Below, one piece after another: positions 1 to 6,950 of a stretch of DNA of 16,547 bases. The position numbers and the translations under genes are program-made. Origin of the DNA: Burkholderiales bacterium (GTDB lineage Bacteria > Pseudomonadota > Gammaproteobacteria > Burkholderiales > SG8-39). The notes beneath the pieces are model-generated. The model was given only the letters and a program-made list of their open reading frames with translations. It was not told the origin of the DNA and made no database searches. The stretch lies in contig JADLDQ010000077.1 of NCBI GenBank assembly GCA_020846575.1, positions 1 through 16,547 of the forward strand, read 5' to 3'. Numbering within the stretch: position 1 is the first letter of the stretch; each line of letters begins with the position of its first letter.

Positions 1-1324
1 AAGCAAAGGCCATCAGCAAGACCAACAAAGCCAATCCGATCTGCTGACCGATCTCCATGGCCCGCTCGGAGAGAGGACCGCCCTTGAGAATTTCGGCCAG
101 ATAATACAACAGATGCCCGCCGTCCAATAAGGGTATCGGCAGCAGGTTGAGCACGCCCAGGCTGATGCTGATGATCGCCAGGAAAGCGAGGTAGGCGCTC
201 CAGCCGGCCTGCGCCGACTGCCCGGCGTAGTCCGCGATCGTCACCGGTCCGCTCAGGTTGCGCCACGAGATGTCGCCCACGATCATCCTGCCGATCATCC
301 TCAGGCTGAAGATCGAGGTTTCCCAGGTCTTGGCGGCCGCCAGGACAAGCGCTTTCCAGGGACCGTGGCGCACCTCGATCATCAGCCACTGCGACTCCTC
401 TGCGCTCGCACGCGGCTCGGCGCCGATGCGGCCGATCGTGCGGCCCCGCACCGTGACCGGCTCGGGCTTCATCTCGATGGCGTACTCCCCAGCGCCGTCG
501 GCGATGCGCAGGCGCATCGTCTCGCCGGGGTGGCTCCTCACGGCGAGCACGAACTCGTCCCAGGATTCGATCGCGCGCGAGTCCACCGCGAGGATGCGGT
601 CGCCCTGCTTCAAACCAGCGCGCTCGGCGACGCCGCCGGGCAGCACCCGGCCGATCACGGCCGAGGGGCGGTACAGCAGTATGCCGGCGCGCGCGACCGG
701 ATCGCCTTCCACGTCCTCGAGCTCGAAGCCGCGCAGGTCCAGCGTTTTGAGCGACAGGTGACCCGCGCGGTCCACCACCTCCAGCCTCGCCTGGGCGCGG
801 GCGAGCGCGAGCTGGAGCAACTGCCAGCGCGCATCCTGCCAGCTCTCGACGCGCTTTGCGTCGATGCGCTCGATCCGATCGCCGCGCTGCAAGCCCGCCG
901 CGGCCGCCGGCGTGTGCGCCGGCGGCGTGCCGATCACCGGTCGCGAGTCGGGAACGCCGCTCACGAACAGCAGCCAGTAAAGGACGATGGCAAGCAGGAA
1001 GTTCGCGAGCGGCCCGGCGCCGACGATGGCGATGCGCTTACCCACGCCCTGGCGGTTGAATGCCCGGTGAGCCTCCTCGGCGCTCACAAGTCCTTCGCGC
1101 TCGTCGAGCATCTTCACGTAGCCGCCGATCGGCAACGCCGCGATCACCCACTCGGTGCCCGAGGGCTTGAACCGGCGGGAAACCAGAGGGCGACCGAAGC
1201 CGACCGAGAATCGCAGCACCCTGACTCCGCACAGCCGGGCGACCAGGTAATGCCCGTACTCGTGCACCACGATGAGCGCAGCGAGCGCGACGATGAACCA
1301 GACCAAGGTGTGTACGAGGCTCAC
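1..1324 (-). CDS. rseP: RseP site-2 zinc metalloprotease (C-terminus cut by window edge)
   Basis: Inner-membrane intramembrane protease of the RseP/S2P family, which cleaves the anti-sigma factor RseA (after DegS) and remnant signal peptides. About 441 residues are visible. The zinc motif HEYGH is at residues 21-25 within the first membrane segment (about 7-29). A second hydrophobic segment lies at about 98-122, PDZ-like domains at about 127-200 and 222-292, and the third zinc ligand in NLLPIPLLDGGH (Asp401). E. coli RseP is about 450 residues, so only some 10 are missing at the left edge. The start chosen is GTG at 1324, which places HExxH at the usual distance from the N-terminus; no ATG lies closer. 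No good Shine-Dalgarno precedes it, and the GTG overlaps the TGA of the small repeat ORF upstream (GTGA). Family assignment is firm; the start is likely but not proven. Confidence 0.96.
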   Translation of the reverse strand, partial: MSLVHTLVWFIVALAALIVVHEYGHYLVARLCGVRVLRFSVGFGRPLVSRRFKPSGTEWVIAALPIGGYVKMLDEREGLVSAEEAHRAFNRQGVGKRIAIVGAGPLANFLLAIVLYWLLFVSGVPDSRPVIGTPPAHTPAAAAGLQRGDRIERIDAKRVESWQDARWQLLQLALARAQARLEVVDRAGHLSLKTLDLRGFELEDVEGDPVARAGILLYRPSAVIGRVLPGGVAERAGLKQGDRILAVDSRAIESWDEFVLAVRSHPGETMRLRIADGAGEYAIEMKPEPVTVRGRTIGRIGAEPRASAEESQWLMIEVRHGPWKALVLAAAKTWETSIFSLRMIGRMIVGDISWRNLSGPVTIADYAGQSAQAGWSAYLAFLAIISISLGVLNLLPIPLLDGGHLLYYLAEILKGGPLSERAMEIGQQIGLALLVLLMAFA

Positions 1325-1461
1325 TGGGCTTGCCCGCCCTGACGCTGCGCTCCAGGCTCCCTTCTGGAAATGCGGCTCTCGGGGCGGCCCTCGGGGCTCG
1401 CTCGCGTCTCCTGTCGCTGCGCGCCAGGGGATTCGCGCCCGGGACGGCCCTGCACGCTCAT
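1321..1461 (-). CDS. Small 46-residue ORF built from a repeated SxxGRP...GAQRQ peptide
   Basis: No protein family recognised. The ORF fills the dxr-rseP gap exactly: its ATG (1461-1459) overlaps the dxr stop as ATGA, and its TGA (1323-1321) overlaps the rseP GTG as GTGA. It begins MSVQGRPGRESPGAQRQ and carries a second copy with GRP at residues 25-27 and GAQRQ at 37-41, so GRP recurs every 20 residues; the second copy has four extra codons between the blocks. GGAGG at 1472-1476, inside the end of dxr, lies 10 bases before the ATG and could serve as its ribosome site. A related ORF with the same peptide sits before pyrH. It could be a translated leader-like peptide that couples dxr to rseP, or a non-coding repeat that happens to stay open. 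Translation is inferred only. Confidence 0.45.
   Translation of the reverse strand: MSVQGRPGRESPGAQRQETRASPEGRPESRISRREPGAQRQGGQAQ
1339..1461 (-). repeat. Two diverged tandem copies of the GRP/GAQRQ repeat
   Basis: On the plus strand, 1410-1461 closely resembles the unit at 5936-5990: the core cgctgcgcgccaggg is shared, followed by attcgc, cggccctgc and gctcatg. A more diverged copy lies at about 1339-1402, with cctgacgctgcgctccagg and ggggcggccctcggggctc. The copies sit between dxr and rseP in the same orientation relative to transcription as the tsf-pyrH pair. Compared by eye only. Confidence 0.75.
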
Positions 1462-2663
1462 GCCGGCGCAGCCTCCAGCCGCGCGACCTGGCGCAGGGCG
1501 TGCTCCCGGCCCAGGCGATCGGCTTCCATCACGTCCTCCAGCGAGCGGATCGGTCCGGTCGCAGCGCCCTGCAGCGTCGCCTCGATGACGCGCTCGATCT
1601 CCAGGAACGGGATGCGCCGGGCGAGGAACGCCGACACCGCAACCTCGTTCGCGGCGTTGAGCAGGGCGGGCGCGGACCCGCCCCGCTCCAGCGACGCGTA
1701 CGCGAGCCGCAGGGCGGGAAAGCGCTCGAAATCAGGCGCCTTGAATTCGAGTGCGCCGACCCTGAACAGGTCCAGCGGTCCCACGCCGGCCTCGATGCGT
1801 TCCGGATACGCGAGCGCCTGCGCGATCGGCGTTCGCATGTCCGGGTTGCCCAGCTGCGCGATGACCGACCCGTCCAGGTACTCCACCATGGAGTGGATGA
1901 CGCTCTGAGGATGCACCACGACCTGTATGGCCTCGGGTGGGGCTTCGAACAGCCAGTGGGCCTCGATGACTTCCAGCCCCTTGTTCATCATGGTGGCGGA
2001 GTCCACGGAGATCTTCGGACCCATGGTCCAGGTAGGATGAGCGCACGCCTGCGCCGGCGTCACCTGCGCGAGTTCCCGGCGCGAACGGACCCGGAAAGGT
2101 CCACCGGAGCCGGTGAGCAGGATTCGGCGTATCCCCCTCACCCCCAGGTTGCCGCGCGAGCCGGGCGGCAGGCACTGGAAGATCGCGTTGTGCTCGCTGT
2201 CGATCGGCAGCAGCGCCCCGCCACCGGCGTGAAGCGCGGCGAGAAACACCGGGCCGGCCGCCACCAGCGCTTCCTTGTTCGCGAGCAGGAGCTTCTTTCC
2301 GGCACGCGCGGCAGCAATGGTCGCGCCCAGTCCGGCCGCCCCCACGATCGCGGCCATGACGCAGTCCGCTTCGGGGAGCGTGGCGCAGCCGATCAGCCCC
2401 TCGGCGCCGGCGAGCACCTCGGCTCGGGAACCGAACTCGCGCAGCCGGCGCCGCAGTTCAGACGCGCGCCCCGCATCGCCGATCGCCGCGTAGCGAACGC
2501 CGTGCTGCGCGGCGATCCGGGCCAGCGCTTCCACGTTACTGCCGGCGGCGACCGCGCAGACGCTGAAGCGCCCCGGGTGACGCGCGACCACGTCGAGCGT
2601 GCTCCGGCCTATGGAGCCCGTCGCCCCAAGGATGCTGATCGACTGCAGCGGCATCGCGCTCAT
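1458..2663 (-). CDS. dxr: 1-deoxy-D-xylulose-5-phosphate reductoisomerase
   Basis: Cytosolic enzyme of the MEP isoprenoid pathway; converts DXP to 2-C-methyl-D-erythritol 4-phosphate with NADPH and a divalent metal. The 401 residues match the family's usual ~400. Visible motifs: NADPH loop GATGSIG (13-19), LLLANKEALV (125-134), the metal-binding stretch LLPIDSEHNAIFQCL (151-165, Asp155 and Glu157), SGGPF (186-190) and MNKGLEVIEAHWLF (226-239, with Glu231). The start is ATG at 2663 (MSAMPLQSISILG), 10 bases after the cdsA stop; ATG at 2654 is an alternative. An in-frame ATG further upstream lies inside cdsA and is not favoured. No strong Shine-Dalgarno is seen, so coupling to cdsA is plausible. 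The stop overlaps the ATG of the small repeat ORF. Confidence 0.98.
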   Translation of the reverse strand: MSAMPLQSISILGATGSIGRSTLDVVARHPGRFSVCAVAAGSNVEALARIAAQHGVRYAAIGDAGRASELRRRLREFGSRAEVLAGAEGLIGCATLPEADCVMAAIVGAAGLGATIAAARAGKKLLLANKEALVAAGPVFLAALHAGGGALLPIDSEHNAIFQCLPPGSRGNLGVRGIRRILLTGSGGPFRVRSRRELAQVTPAQACAHPTWTMGPKISVDSATMMNKGLEVIEAHWLFEAPPEAIQVVVHPQSVIHSMVEYLDGSVIAQLGNPDMRTPIAQALAYPERIEAGVGPLDLFRVGALEFKAPDFERFPALRLAYASLERGGSAPALLNAANEVAVSAFLARRIPFLEIERVIEATLQGAATGPIRSLEDVMEADRLGREHALRQVARLEAAPA

Positions 2664-2673
2664 GGTGCGCGCA

Positions 2674-3474
2674 TTATCGTGCAAACAGCCACGCCGCGGC
2701 GGGAAGCACTGGCAGCAGTGCATCGACGCGGTCCAGCAGCCCGCCGTGTCCCGGCAGCAGCGCGCCGCTGTCCTTGATGCCGGCGTTTCGCTTCATCCGC
2801 GATTCCAGCAGATCCCCGCCGATGCCGAGCAGCGCCAGCGCCAGCGCCGCGGCGAGCAGGAACGGCGCCTCGGCCAGACGCCCGGGCGGCAGCGCCGCCT
2901 GCGGGAACTGCGTCCATACCGCGGCGTATGCCGTAACGCCGGCGAGCGCCCCCCATACGCCTTCCCAGGTCTTGCCGGCGCTCACCGCAGGAGCGAGCTT
3001 GCGCCGGCCGAACCGCCTGCCCGCGAAATAGGCGGCGGAATCCGAGATCCAGGCGACCGCCGCCACCGCCAGTGTCAGGGCCGCGGCTGCCTCGCGCAGT
3101 TCGATCAGGGCCGAGAACGCCGGCACCAGCGCGGCGACGCCGGTGGCGAGCACCAGCCCGCGGCCCATCGCCGCCCGGCGCAGGATCAGGCAGGGAGCGA
3201 CGAACAACCAGAAGATGGTGGCGGCCGCGTGAACGTGCCGCAGTTGCGGCTGCACCTGGGGCGCCAGCACGAGCGCGGCAACGACGCACACCAGCCCCAG
3301 GGCGAACAGCGCGTTGGACGCCGCGGGCAGCCGCGCAAAGCGCCCCCATTCCCACGCGGCAAGCGCCATCAACAGTGCGCAGGCCCCGAGCCACAGGACG
3401 CGCGGGGCGGCAAACAACAGCAAGACGAAGCAGGCTCCCAACAGCGCAGCAGTTGCGACGCGCAGCGCGAGCAC
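2674..3474 (-). CDS. cdsA: Phosphatidate cytidylyltransferase (CDP-diacylglycerol synthase)
   Basis: Integral membrane enzyme making CDP-diacylglycerol from phosphatidate and CTP, the branch point of phospholipid synthesis. The 266-residue protein is strongly hydrophobic, with several Ala/Leu/Val-rich membrane segments from residue 5 onward. The family's C-terminal signature is clear: SRMKRNAGIKDSGALLPGHG followed by GLLDR, starting near residue 225. SDSAAYFAGRRFGRRKLAP and SAGKTWEG in the middle are also typical. The start is GTG at 3474, 18 bases after the uppS stop and in the same reading frame as uppS. No clear Shine-Dalgarno is visible, so translation probably depends on uppS. It lies between uppS and dxr, a common proteobacterial order. 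Confidence 0.96.
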   Translation of the reverse strand: MLALRVATAALLGACFVLLLFAAPRVLWLGACALLMALAAWEWGRFARLPAASNALFALGLVCVVAALVLAPQVQPQLRHVHAAATIFWLFVAPCLILRRAAMGRGLVLATGVAALVPAFSALIELREAAAALTLAVAAVAWISDSAAYFAGRRFGRRKLAPAVSAGKTWEGVWGALAGVTAYAAVWTQFPQAALPPGRLAEAPFLLAAALALALLGIGGDLLESRMKRNAGIKDSGALLPGHGGLLDRVDALLPVLPAAAWLFAR

Positions 3475-3492
3475 CGGTGGCGCGATGTCGGG

Positions 3493-4296
3493 TCAGGCTG
3501 AGTCGATCAAGCGCTGGGCGGCGCCCGACAGCGCCGGCCGCGCCGGTGATGCGTCCTGTAACTGTTCGCTGGTTCTGCCGAACCTGCGCTCGCGGGCACG
3601 AAACCAGGCGATCGCCTCCTCCAACGCCAGGGCGTCGAAGTCGGGCCACAGGGTCTGGGTGAAATACAGCTCGGTGTACGCCAGGTGCCAGAGCAGGAAA
3701 TTGCTGATGCGCTGCTCTCCCCCAGTGCGTATGAAAAGCTCCGGCTCCGGCGCGTAGTTCATCGCCAGCAGCGGTGCGAACTCCTCTTCGGTCACCGGTC
3801 CGCGGCGCCGCGGCTCTTGCCGCAGGAGCTTTTCCAGCGCCTGAAGAATGTCCCAGCGCCCGCCATAGTTTGCGGCGATCGTCAGGGTCAAGCGCTTGTT
3901 GCTCGCGGTCGCTTCCTCGGCGCGCGCCGCCAGCGCGCAGATCTTCTCGCCGAAGGGTGCGATCTCGCCAACGATCCGCAGCCGGATGCCGTTGCGGTTC
4001 ATCTTCTCGACTTCCTGCTCCAGCGCGCGCAGGAACAGTTCGCGCAGCAGCGAAACTTCTTCCTGTGGCCGGTTCCAGTTCTCCGAACTGAACGCGAACA
4101 GGGTGAGGAATTCGACCCCGCGCTCGGCGCAGGCGCGCGTGACCTCGCGCACGGTCTCCACGCCGCGCCGGTGACCCGCCACGCGGGGAAGATACCGGCT
4201 TTTCGCCCAGCGGCCGTTGCCATCCATGATGATGGCGATATGGCGCGGCACCGCCCGCTTCTCCGGGATCTCGCGCGTGGTGCTGGTGAATTTCAT
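3493..4296 (-). CDS. uppS: Undecaprenyl diphosphate synthase (cis-prenyltransferase)
   Basis: Adds isopentenyl units to farnesyl diphosphate in cis to make the C55 carrier lipid for peptidoglycan and other surface polymers. The 267 residues carry the family motifs in order: HIAIIMDGNGRWA near residue 19 with catalytic Asp25, FAFSSENW (67-74), and RTGGEQRISNFLLW (190-203), the diphosphate and Mg-binding end. The start is ATG at 4296, preceded by GGAG at a normal distance. The usual length is about 250; the extra residues are an N-terminal dozen and a variable C-tail. It lies 78 bases after frr. Like dxr upstream in the pathway, it belongs to isoprenoid metabolism. Confidence 0.98.
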   Translation of the reverse strand: MKFTSTTREIPEKRAVPRHIAIIMDGNGRWAKSRYLPRVAGHRRGVETVREVTRACAERGVEFLTLFAFSSENWNRPQEEVSLLRELFLRALEQEVEKMNRNGIRLRIVGEIAPFGEKICALAARAEEATASNKRLTLTIAANYGGRWDILQALEKLLRQEPRRRGPVTEEEFAPLLAMNYAPEPELFIRTGGEQRISNFLLWHLAYTELYFTQTLWPDFDALALEEAIAWFRARERRFGRTSEQLQDASPARPALSGAAQRLIDSA

Positions 4297-4374
4297 CTGA
4301 ACTCCCGAGTCAGTCTGCCAGCCGCTCCGCCGTTTTCGCTCGGCCCGCCCCGTCGCGCGCCCGCCGCGGCGGTG

Positions 4375-4938
4375 TCAGGTCTTGCCGAGCAGGTCGGATT
4401 CCTTCGCCAGCAGGACCTTGTCGATCTCGGCGACGTAGCGGTCCGTCAGCTTCTGGATGTCGTCCTGCGCGCGGCGCTCCTCGTCCTCGGGGAGCGCCTT
4501 CGCCTTGAGCATGTCCTTGAGCGCGGTGTTCGCGTCGCGGCGCAGATTGCGAACCGCGACCTTTGCGTTCTCGCCTTCGTGCTTGACCACCTTGAGGAGC
4601 TCGCGCCGGCGTTCCTCCGTGAGAGCCGGCATCGGAACGCGGATGATGTCGCCCTGCGACGAGGGGTTCAGCCCGAGATCGGAGTCGCGAATCGCCTTCT
4701 CGACGGGCGCGACCATCTTCTTGTCCCAAGGCGTGACGCCCAGCGTACGCGCATCCAGGACCGAGACGGTCGCCACCTGCGCAATGGGCATCGGACTGCC
4801 GTAGTAGTCGACCGATACGTGATCCAGAAGCCCCGAGTGCGCGCGCCCGGTCCGCACCTTGGCAAGATCCACCTTCAGGGCTTCCAGGGACTTCTGCATC
4901 TTCTGCTCGGTGTTCTTGCGTATCTCGATGACGTTCAT
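4375..4938 (-). CDS. frr: Ribosome recycling factor
   Basis: Splits post-termination ribosomes together with EF-G. The 187 residues fit the family's ~185. Conserved elements: KVRTGRA (27-33), YYGSPMPI, NPSSQGDIIRVPMPALTEER (from residue 91), RNLRRDAN (130-137) and the charged C-terminal helix ending LLGKT. The start is ATG at 4938 (MNVIEIRKNTEQKM), with GGAG six bases upstream; upstream in-frame residues are low-complexity Arg/Gly and do not belong to the family. A 153-base gap separates it from pyrH. Confidence 0.98.
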   Translation of the reverse strand: MNVIEIRKNTEQKMQKSLEALKVDLAKVRTGRAHSGLLDHVSVDYYGSPMPIAQVATVSVLDARTLGVTPWDKKMVAPVEKAIRDSDLGLNPSSQGDIIRVPMPALTEERRRELLKVVKHEGENAKVAVRNLRRDANTALKDMLKAKALPEDEERRAQDDIQKLTDRYVAEIDKVLLAKESDLLGKT

Positions 4939-5091
4939 GGCATCTCCACGCAGTTCGCGCCAGCCCGGCGCCGGTGCGTCCCGGGAAAGAGCCGTCGCGC
5001 GGCCCCGTTCCCCGCCAGGTTTCGCGCCCCCCCGGTCTCGCCGGAAAGACCGGCGCCGCACACCCCGGCGGCGAAGTCCGCCGCAAGACGA

Positions 5092-5808
5092 TCAGAAGTG
5101 TACATAGGTGCCCTCGTCCTCACCCATGAGGATACGCTTCATCGCCCCGCTCTTATAGATGCTGAACACCGTGATCGGGAGCTTCTGGTCCCGGCACAAA
5201 GCAAAGGCGGTCGCATCCATCACCTGAAGCTTGCGCGCCAGCGCCTCGTCGAAGGAGAGCGTGCGGTAGCGCGTCGCCTCGGGGTGTAACTTCGGATCGG
5301 CGGTGTACACGCCATCGACCTTGGTCGCCTTGAGCACCACTTCGGCGCCGATCTCCGTTCCGCGCAGCGCTGCGGCCGTGTCGGTGGTGAAGAAGGGATT
5401 CCCGGTGCCGCCGGCGAAGATCACCACCTTGCCTTCCTCCAGGTGGCGGATCGCCCGACCGCGGATATAGGTTTCGCAGACCTGCTCTATGCTGAGCGCC
5501 GACTGAACCCGCGCGTTGAGCCCCGCGTGCCGCATGGCGTCCTGAAGGGCGAGCGCGTTCATGATGGTGGCGAGCATGCCCATGTAGTCGGCCGCGGCGC
5601 GGTCCATGCCGGCCGCGCCGGAGGCGACCCCGCGGAAGATGTTGCCGCCGCCTATCACCACGCCGATCTCGACGCCGAGCTGGGCGATCTGCGCGATCTC
5701 ACCGACCACGCGCTCGATCATCTGCCGTTCGATGCCGAAGTGGCCCTCGCCGGCGAGCGCCTCCCCGGAGAGCTTCAGGAGGATCCGCCGGTAGCGGATC
5801 CCGCTCAC
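5092..5808 (-). CDS. pyrH: UMP kinase (bacterial hexameric type)
   Basis: Phosphorylates UMP to UDP, feeding pyrimidine nucleotide and UDP-sugar pools; amino-acid-kinase fold. The 238 residues are the usual length. Visible: KLSGEAL (12-18), GGGNIFRG (53-60), AGGTGNPFFTTDTAA (132-146) and VDGVYTADPK (164-173). The start chosen is GTG at 5808 (SGIRYRRILLKLSGEAL follows), with a strong Shine-Dalgarno GAGGAGG seven bases upstream. A longer in-frame reading to 5865 adds a non-conserved N-terminus. The GTG overlaps the TGA of the repeat-containing small ORF (GTGA), so some of its translation may be coupled. Confidence 0.98.
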   Translation of the reverse strand: MSGIRYRRILLKLSGEALAGEGHFGIERQMIERVVGEIAQIAQLGVEIGVVIGGGNIFRGVASGAAGMDRAAADYMGMLATIMNALALQDAMRHAGLNARVQSALSIEQVCETYIRGRAIRHLEEGKVVIFAGGTGNPFFTTDTAAALRGTEIGAEVVLKATKVDGVYTADPKLHPEATRYRTLSFDEALARKLQVMDATAFALCRDQKLPITVFSIYKSGAMKRILMGEDEGTYVHF

Positions 5809-5987
5809 CGGGTCGCCTCCTCGGGATGCGCCGGGGATCCGAGCCGGCAAACCTGCCGGGCGCACATGGAACGAGCCTGGCGCTGCGCGCTGGAGAAGTC
5901 GCCCTTGGGGCGGCCCTGCGGGTGCATAGGACTACCCTGGCGCTGCGCGCCAGGGAATTCGCCCTTGGGGCGGCCCTGCGGGCTCAT
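5805..5987 (-). CDS. Small 60-residue ORF with two tandem 20-residue GRP/AQRQ repeats
   Basis: No family recognised. Residues 1-20 read MSPQGRPKGEFPGAQRQGSP and residues 21-40 MHPQGRPKGDFSSAQRQARS; the tail (41-60) includes the pyrH Shine-Dalgarno as part of its PEEATR ending. The TGA overlaps the pyrH GTG as GTGA. Its reading frame continues upstream without a stop to the tsf TAG, in the tsf frame. No clear Shine-Dalgarno precedes the ATG at 5987, which argues against independent initiation. The same peptide frame is used in the dxr-rseP gap, which supports it; high GC, which keeps frames open, argues for caution. Whether it is translated is unknown. Confidence 0.4.
   Translation of the reverse strand: MSPQGRPKGEFPGAQRQGSPMHPQGRPKGDFSSAQRQARSMCARQVCRLGSPAHPEEATR
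5816..5822 (-). promoter_or_regulatory. Ribosome binding site of pyrH
   Basis: GAGGAGG on the minus strand, seven bases before GTG 5808. It decides the pyrH start over the longer in-frame reading. Confidence 0.85.
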
Positions 5988-5990
5988 GGC
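5876..5990 (-). repeat. Tandem 60-bp direct repeat between tsf and pyrH
   Basis: Two copies with an exact 60-base period: 5876-5930 and 5936-5990 agree at 47 of 55 positions by hand count, including the uninterrupted 20-base block gcccttggggcggccctgcg at 5901-5920 and 5961-5980. The second copy contains a perfect inverted repeat, ccctggcgc-tgc-gcgccaggg (5935-5955). Diverged relatives occur at 1339-1461. It is not a CRISPR: only two units, no spacer of independent sequence, and the period keeps a reading frame. Confidence 0.92.
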
Positions 5991-6059
5991 AAGCCCGCGG
6001 AGGGCCGGCCGGCGCGGAACCGGGTGCTGCCGCGCCCGGACGGGGGCAATGCCAGCACG

Positions 6060-6950
6060 CTAGACTCGCGCGGCCTGCGCGGCCTGGGCCATGACCTCGG
6101 CTGCAAAGTCCGACGACTTCTTCTCAATACCCTCGCCCACCACGAACAGCACGTAGTCGTGTATCGACGCACGCTGCGCCTTGAGCAGCGCCTGCACTGT
6201 CTGCTTGTCGTCCTTAACGAAAGGCTGGCCGAGCAGACTCACCTCCTTCAGGAACCGCTGCACGCTGCCAGAGACCATCTTTTCGACGATGTCCGCGGGC
6301 TTGCCGGATTCGGCCGCCTTGGCCGCGGCGATGTCGCGCTCGCGCCTCACCAGGTCACCGGGCACCTGCTCCGCGGACAGCGCCAGGGGGCGCGTCGCCG
6401 CGATCTGCATCGCCAGGTCCCGTCCCAGCTGGTTATCGCCGCCGGTGTAATCGACCAGGACGCCGATCTTCGCGCCGCCGTGGACGTAGTGCGCGACGCG
6501 ACCCTTCGCGTCCAGCCGGGTGAAACGGCGGATGGAAAGGTTCTCTCCGATCCGGCCCGCGAGCGCCTTGCGCGCCTCTTCCACGGTGGCCCCGCCGTGT
6601 GCAAGCGCGGCGAGCGCCGCGAGGTCGGCGGGAGTGGACTCCAGCACCCGTTTCGCGAGGTCCGCGGCGAAAGCGACGAAGTCCTCGTTGCGGGCGACGA
6701 AATCCGTTTCGCAGTTGAGCTCCACGATGGCGGCGCTGCGGCCGTCGGCGGCGATACACACTCCCACGATGCCTTCGGCGGCGACACGTGAGGCGGACTT
6801 GGACGCCTTGTTGCCCAGGCGGATGCGCAGCAGCTCCTGCGCCTTCTCCGGATCGCCCTGCGCCTCGCTCAGAGCCTTCTTGCACTCCATCATCGGCGCG
6901 TCGGTCTTCTCGCGCAGTTCCTTGACCATGCTCGCGGTGATTTCCGCCAT
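6060..6950 (-). CDS. tsf: Elongation factor Ts
   Basis: Guanine nucleotide exchange factor for EF-Tu. The 296 residues show the N-terminal UBA-like domain with VKELREKTDAPMMECKKAL (9-27), followed by the core with NCETDFVARNEDF (79-91), whose TDF residues (82-84) contact EF-Tu. The start is ATG at 6950 (MAEITASMVKELRE), with GGAG eight bases upstream. The NKASKSASRVAAEG segment resembles betaproteobacterial EF-Ts. It follows rpsB by 73 bases, the near-universal rpsB-tsf pair. The stop is TAG, and the frame beyond it stays open into the repeat ORF before pyrH. Confidence 0.98.
   Translation of the reverse strand: MAEITASMVKELREKTDAPMMECKKALSEAQGDPEKAQELLRIRLGNKASKSASRVAAEGIVGVCIAADGRSAAIVELNCETDFVARNEDFVAFAADLAKRVLESTPADLAALAALAHGGATVEEARKALAGRIGENLSIRRFTRLDAKGRVAHYVHGGAKIGVLVDYTGGDNQLGRDLAMQIAATRPLALSAEQVPGDLVRRERDIAAAKAAESGKPADIVEKMVSGSVQRFLKEVSLLGQPFVKDDKQTVQALLKAQRASIHDYVLFVVGEGIEKKSSDFAAEVMAQAAQAARV

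Noticed and set aside
1272..2777. A 501-codon plus-strand open frame over dxr
   Set aside because: Antisense shadow of dxr with compositional bias (Arg/His/Gln) and no motifs.
3685..5289. A 534-codon plus-strand open frame over uppS, frr and pyrH
   Set aside because: It crosses three well-supported minus-strand genes and has no recognisable domain.
5876..5990. CRISPR array
   Set aside because: Only two units, no distinct spacers, and the unit period of 60 bases keeps a reading frame; there are no cas genes.
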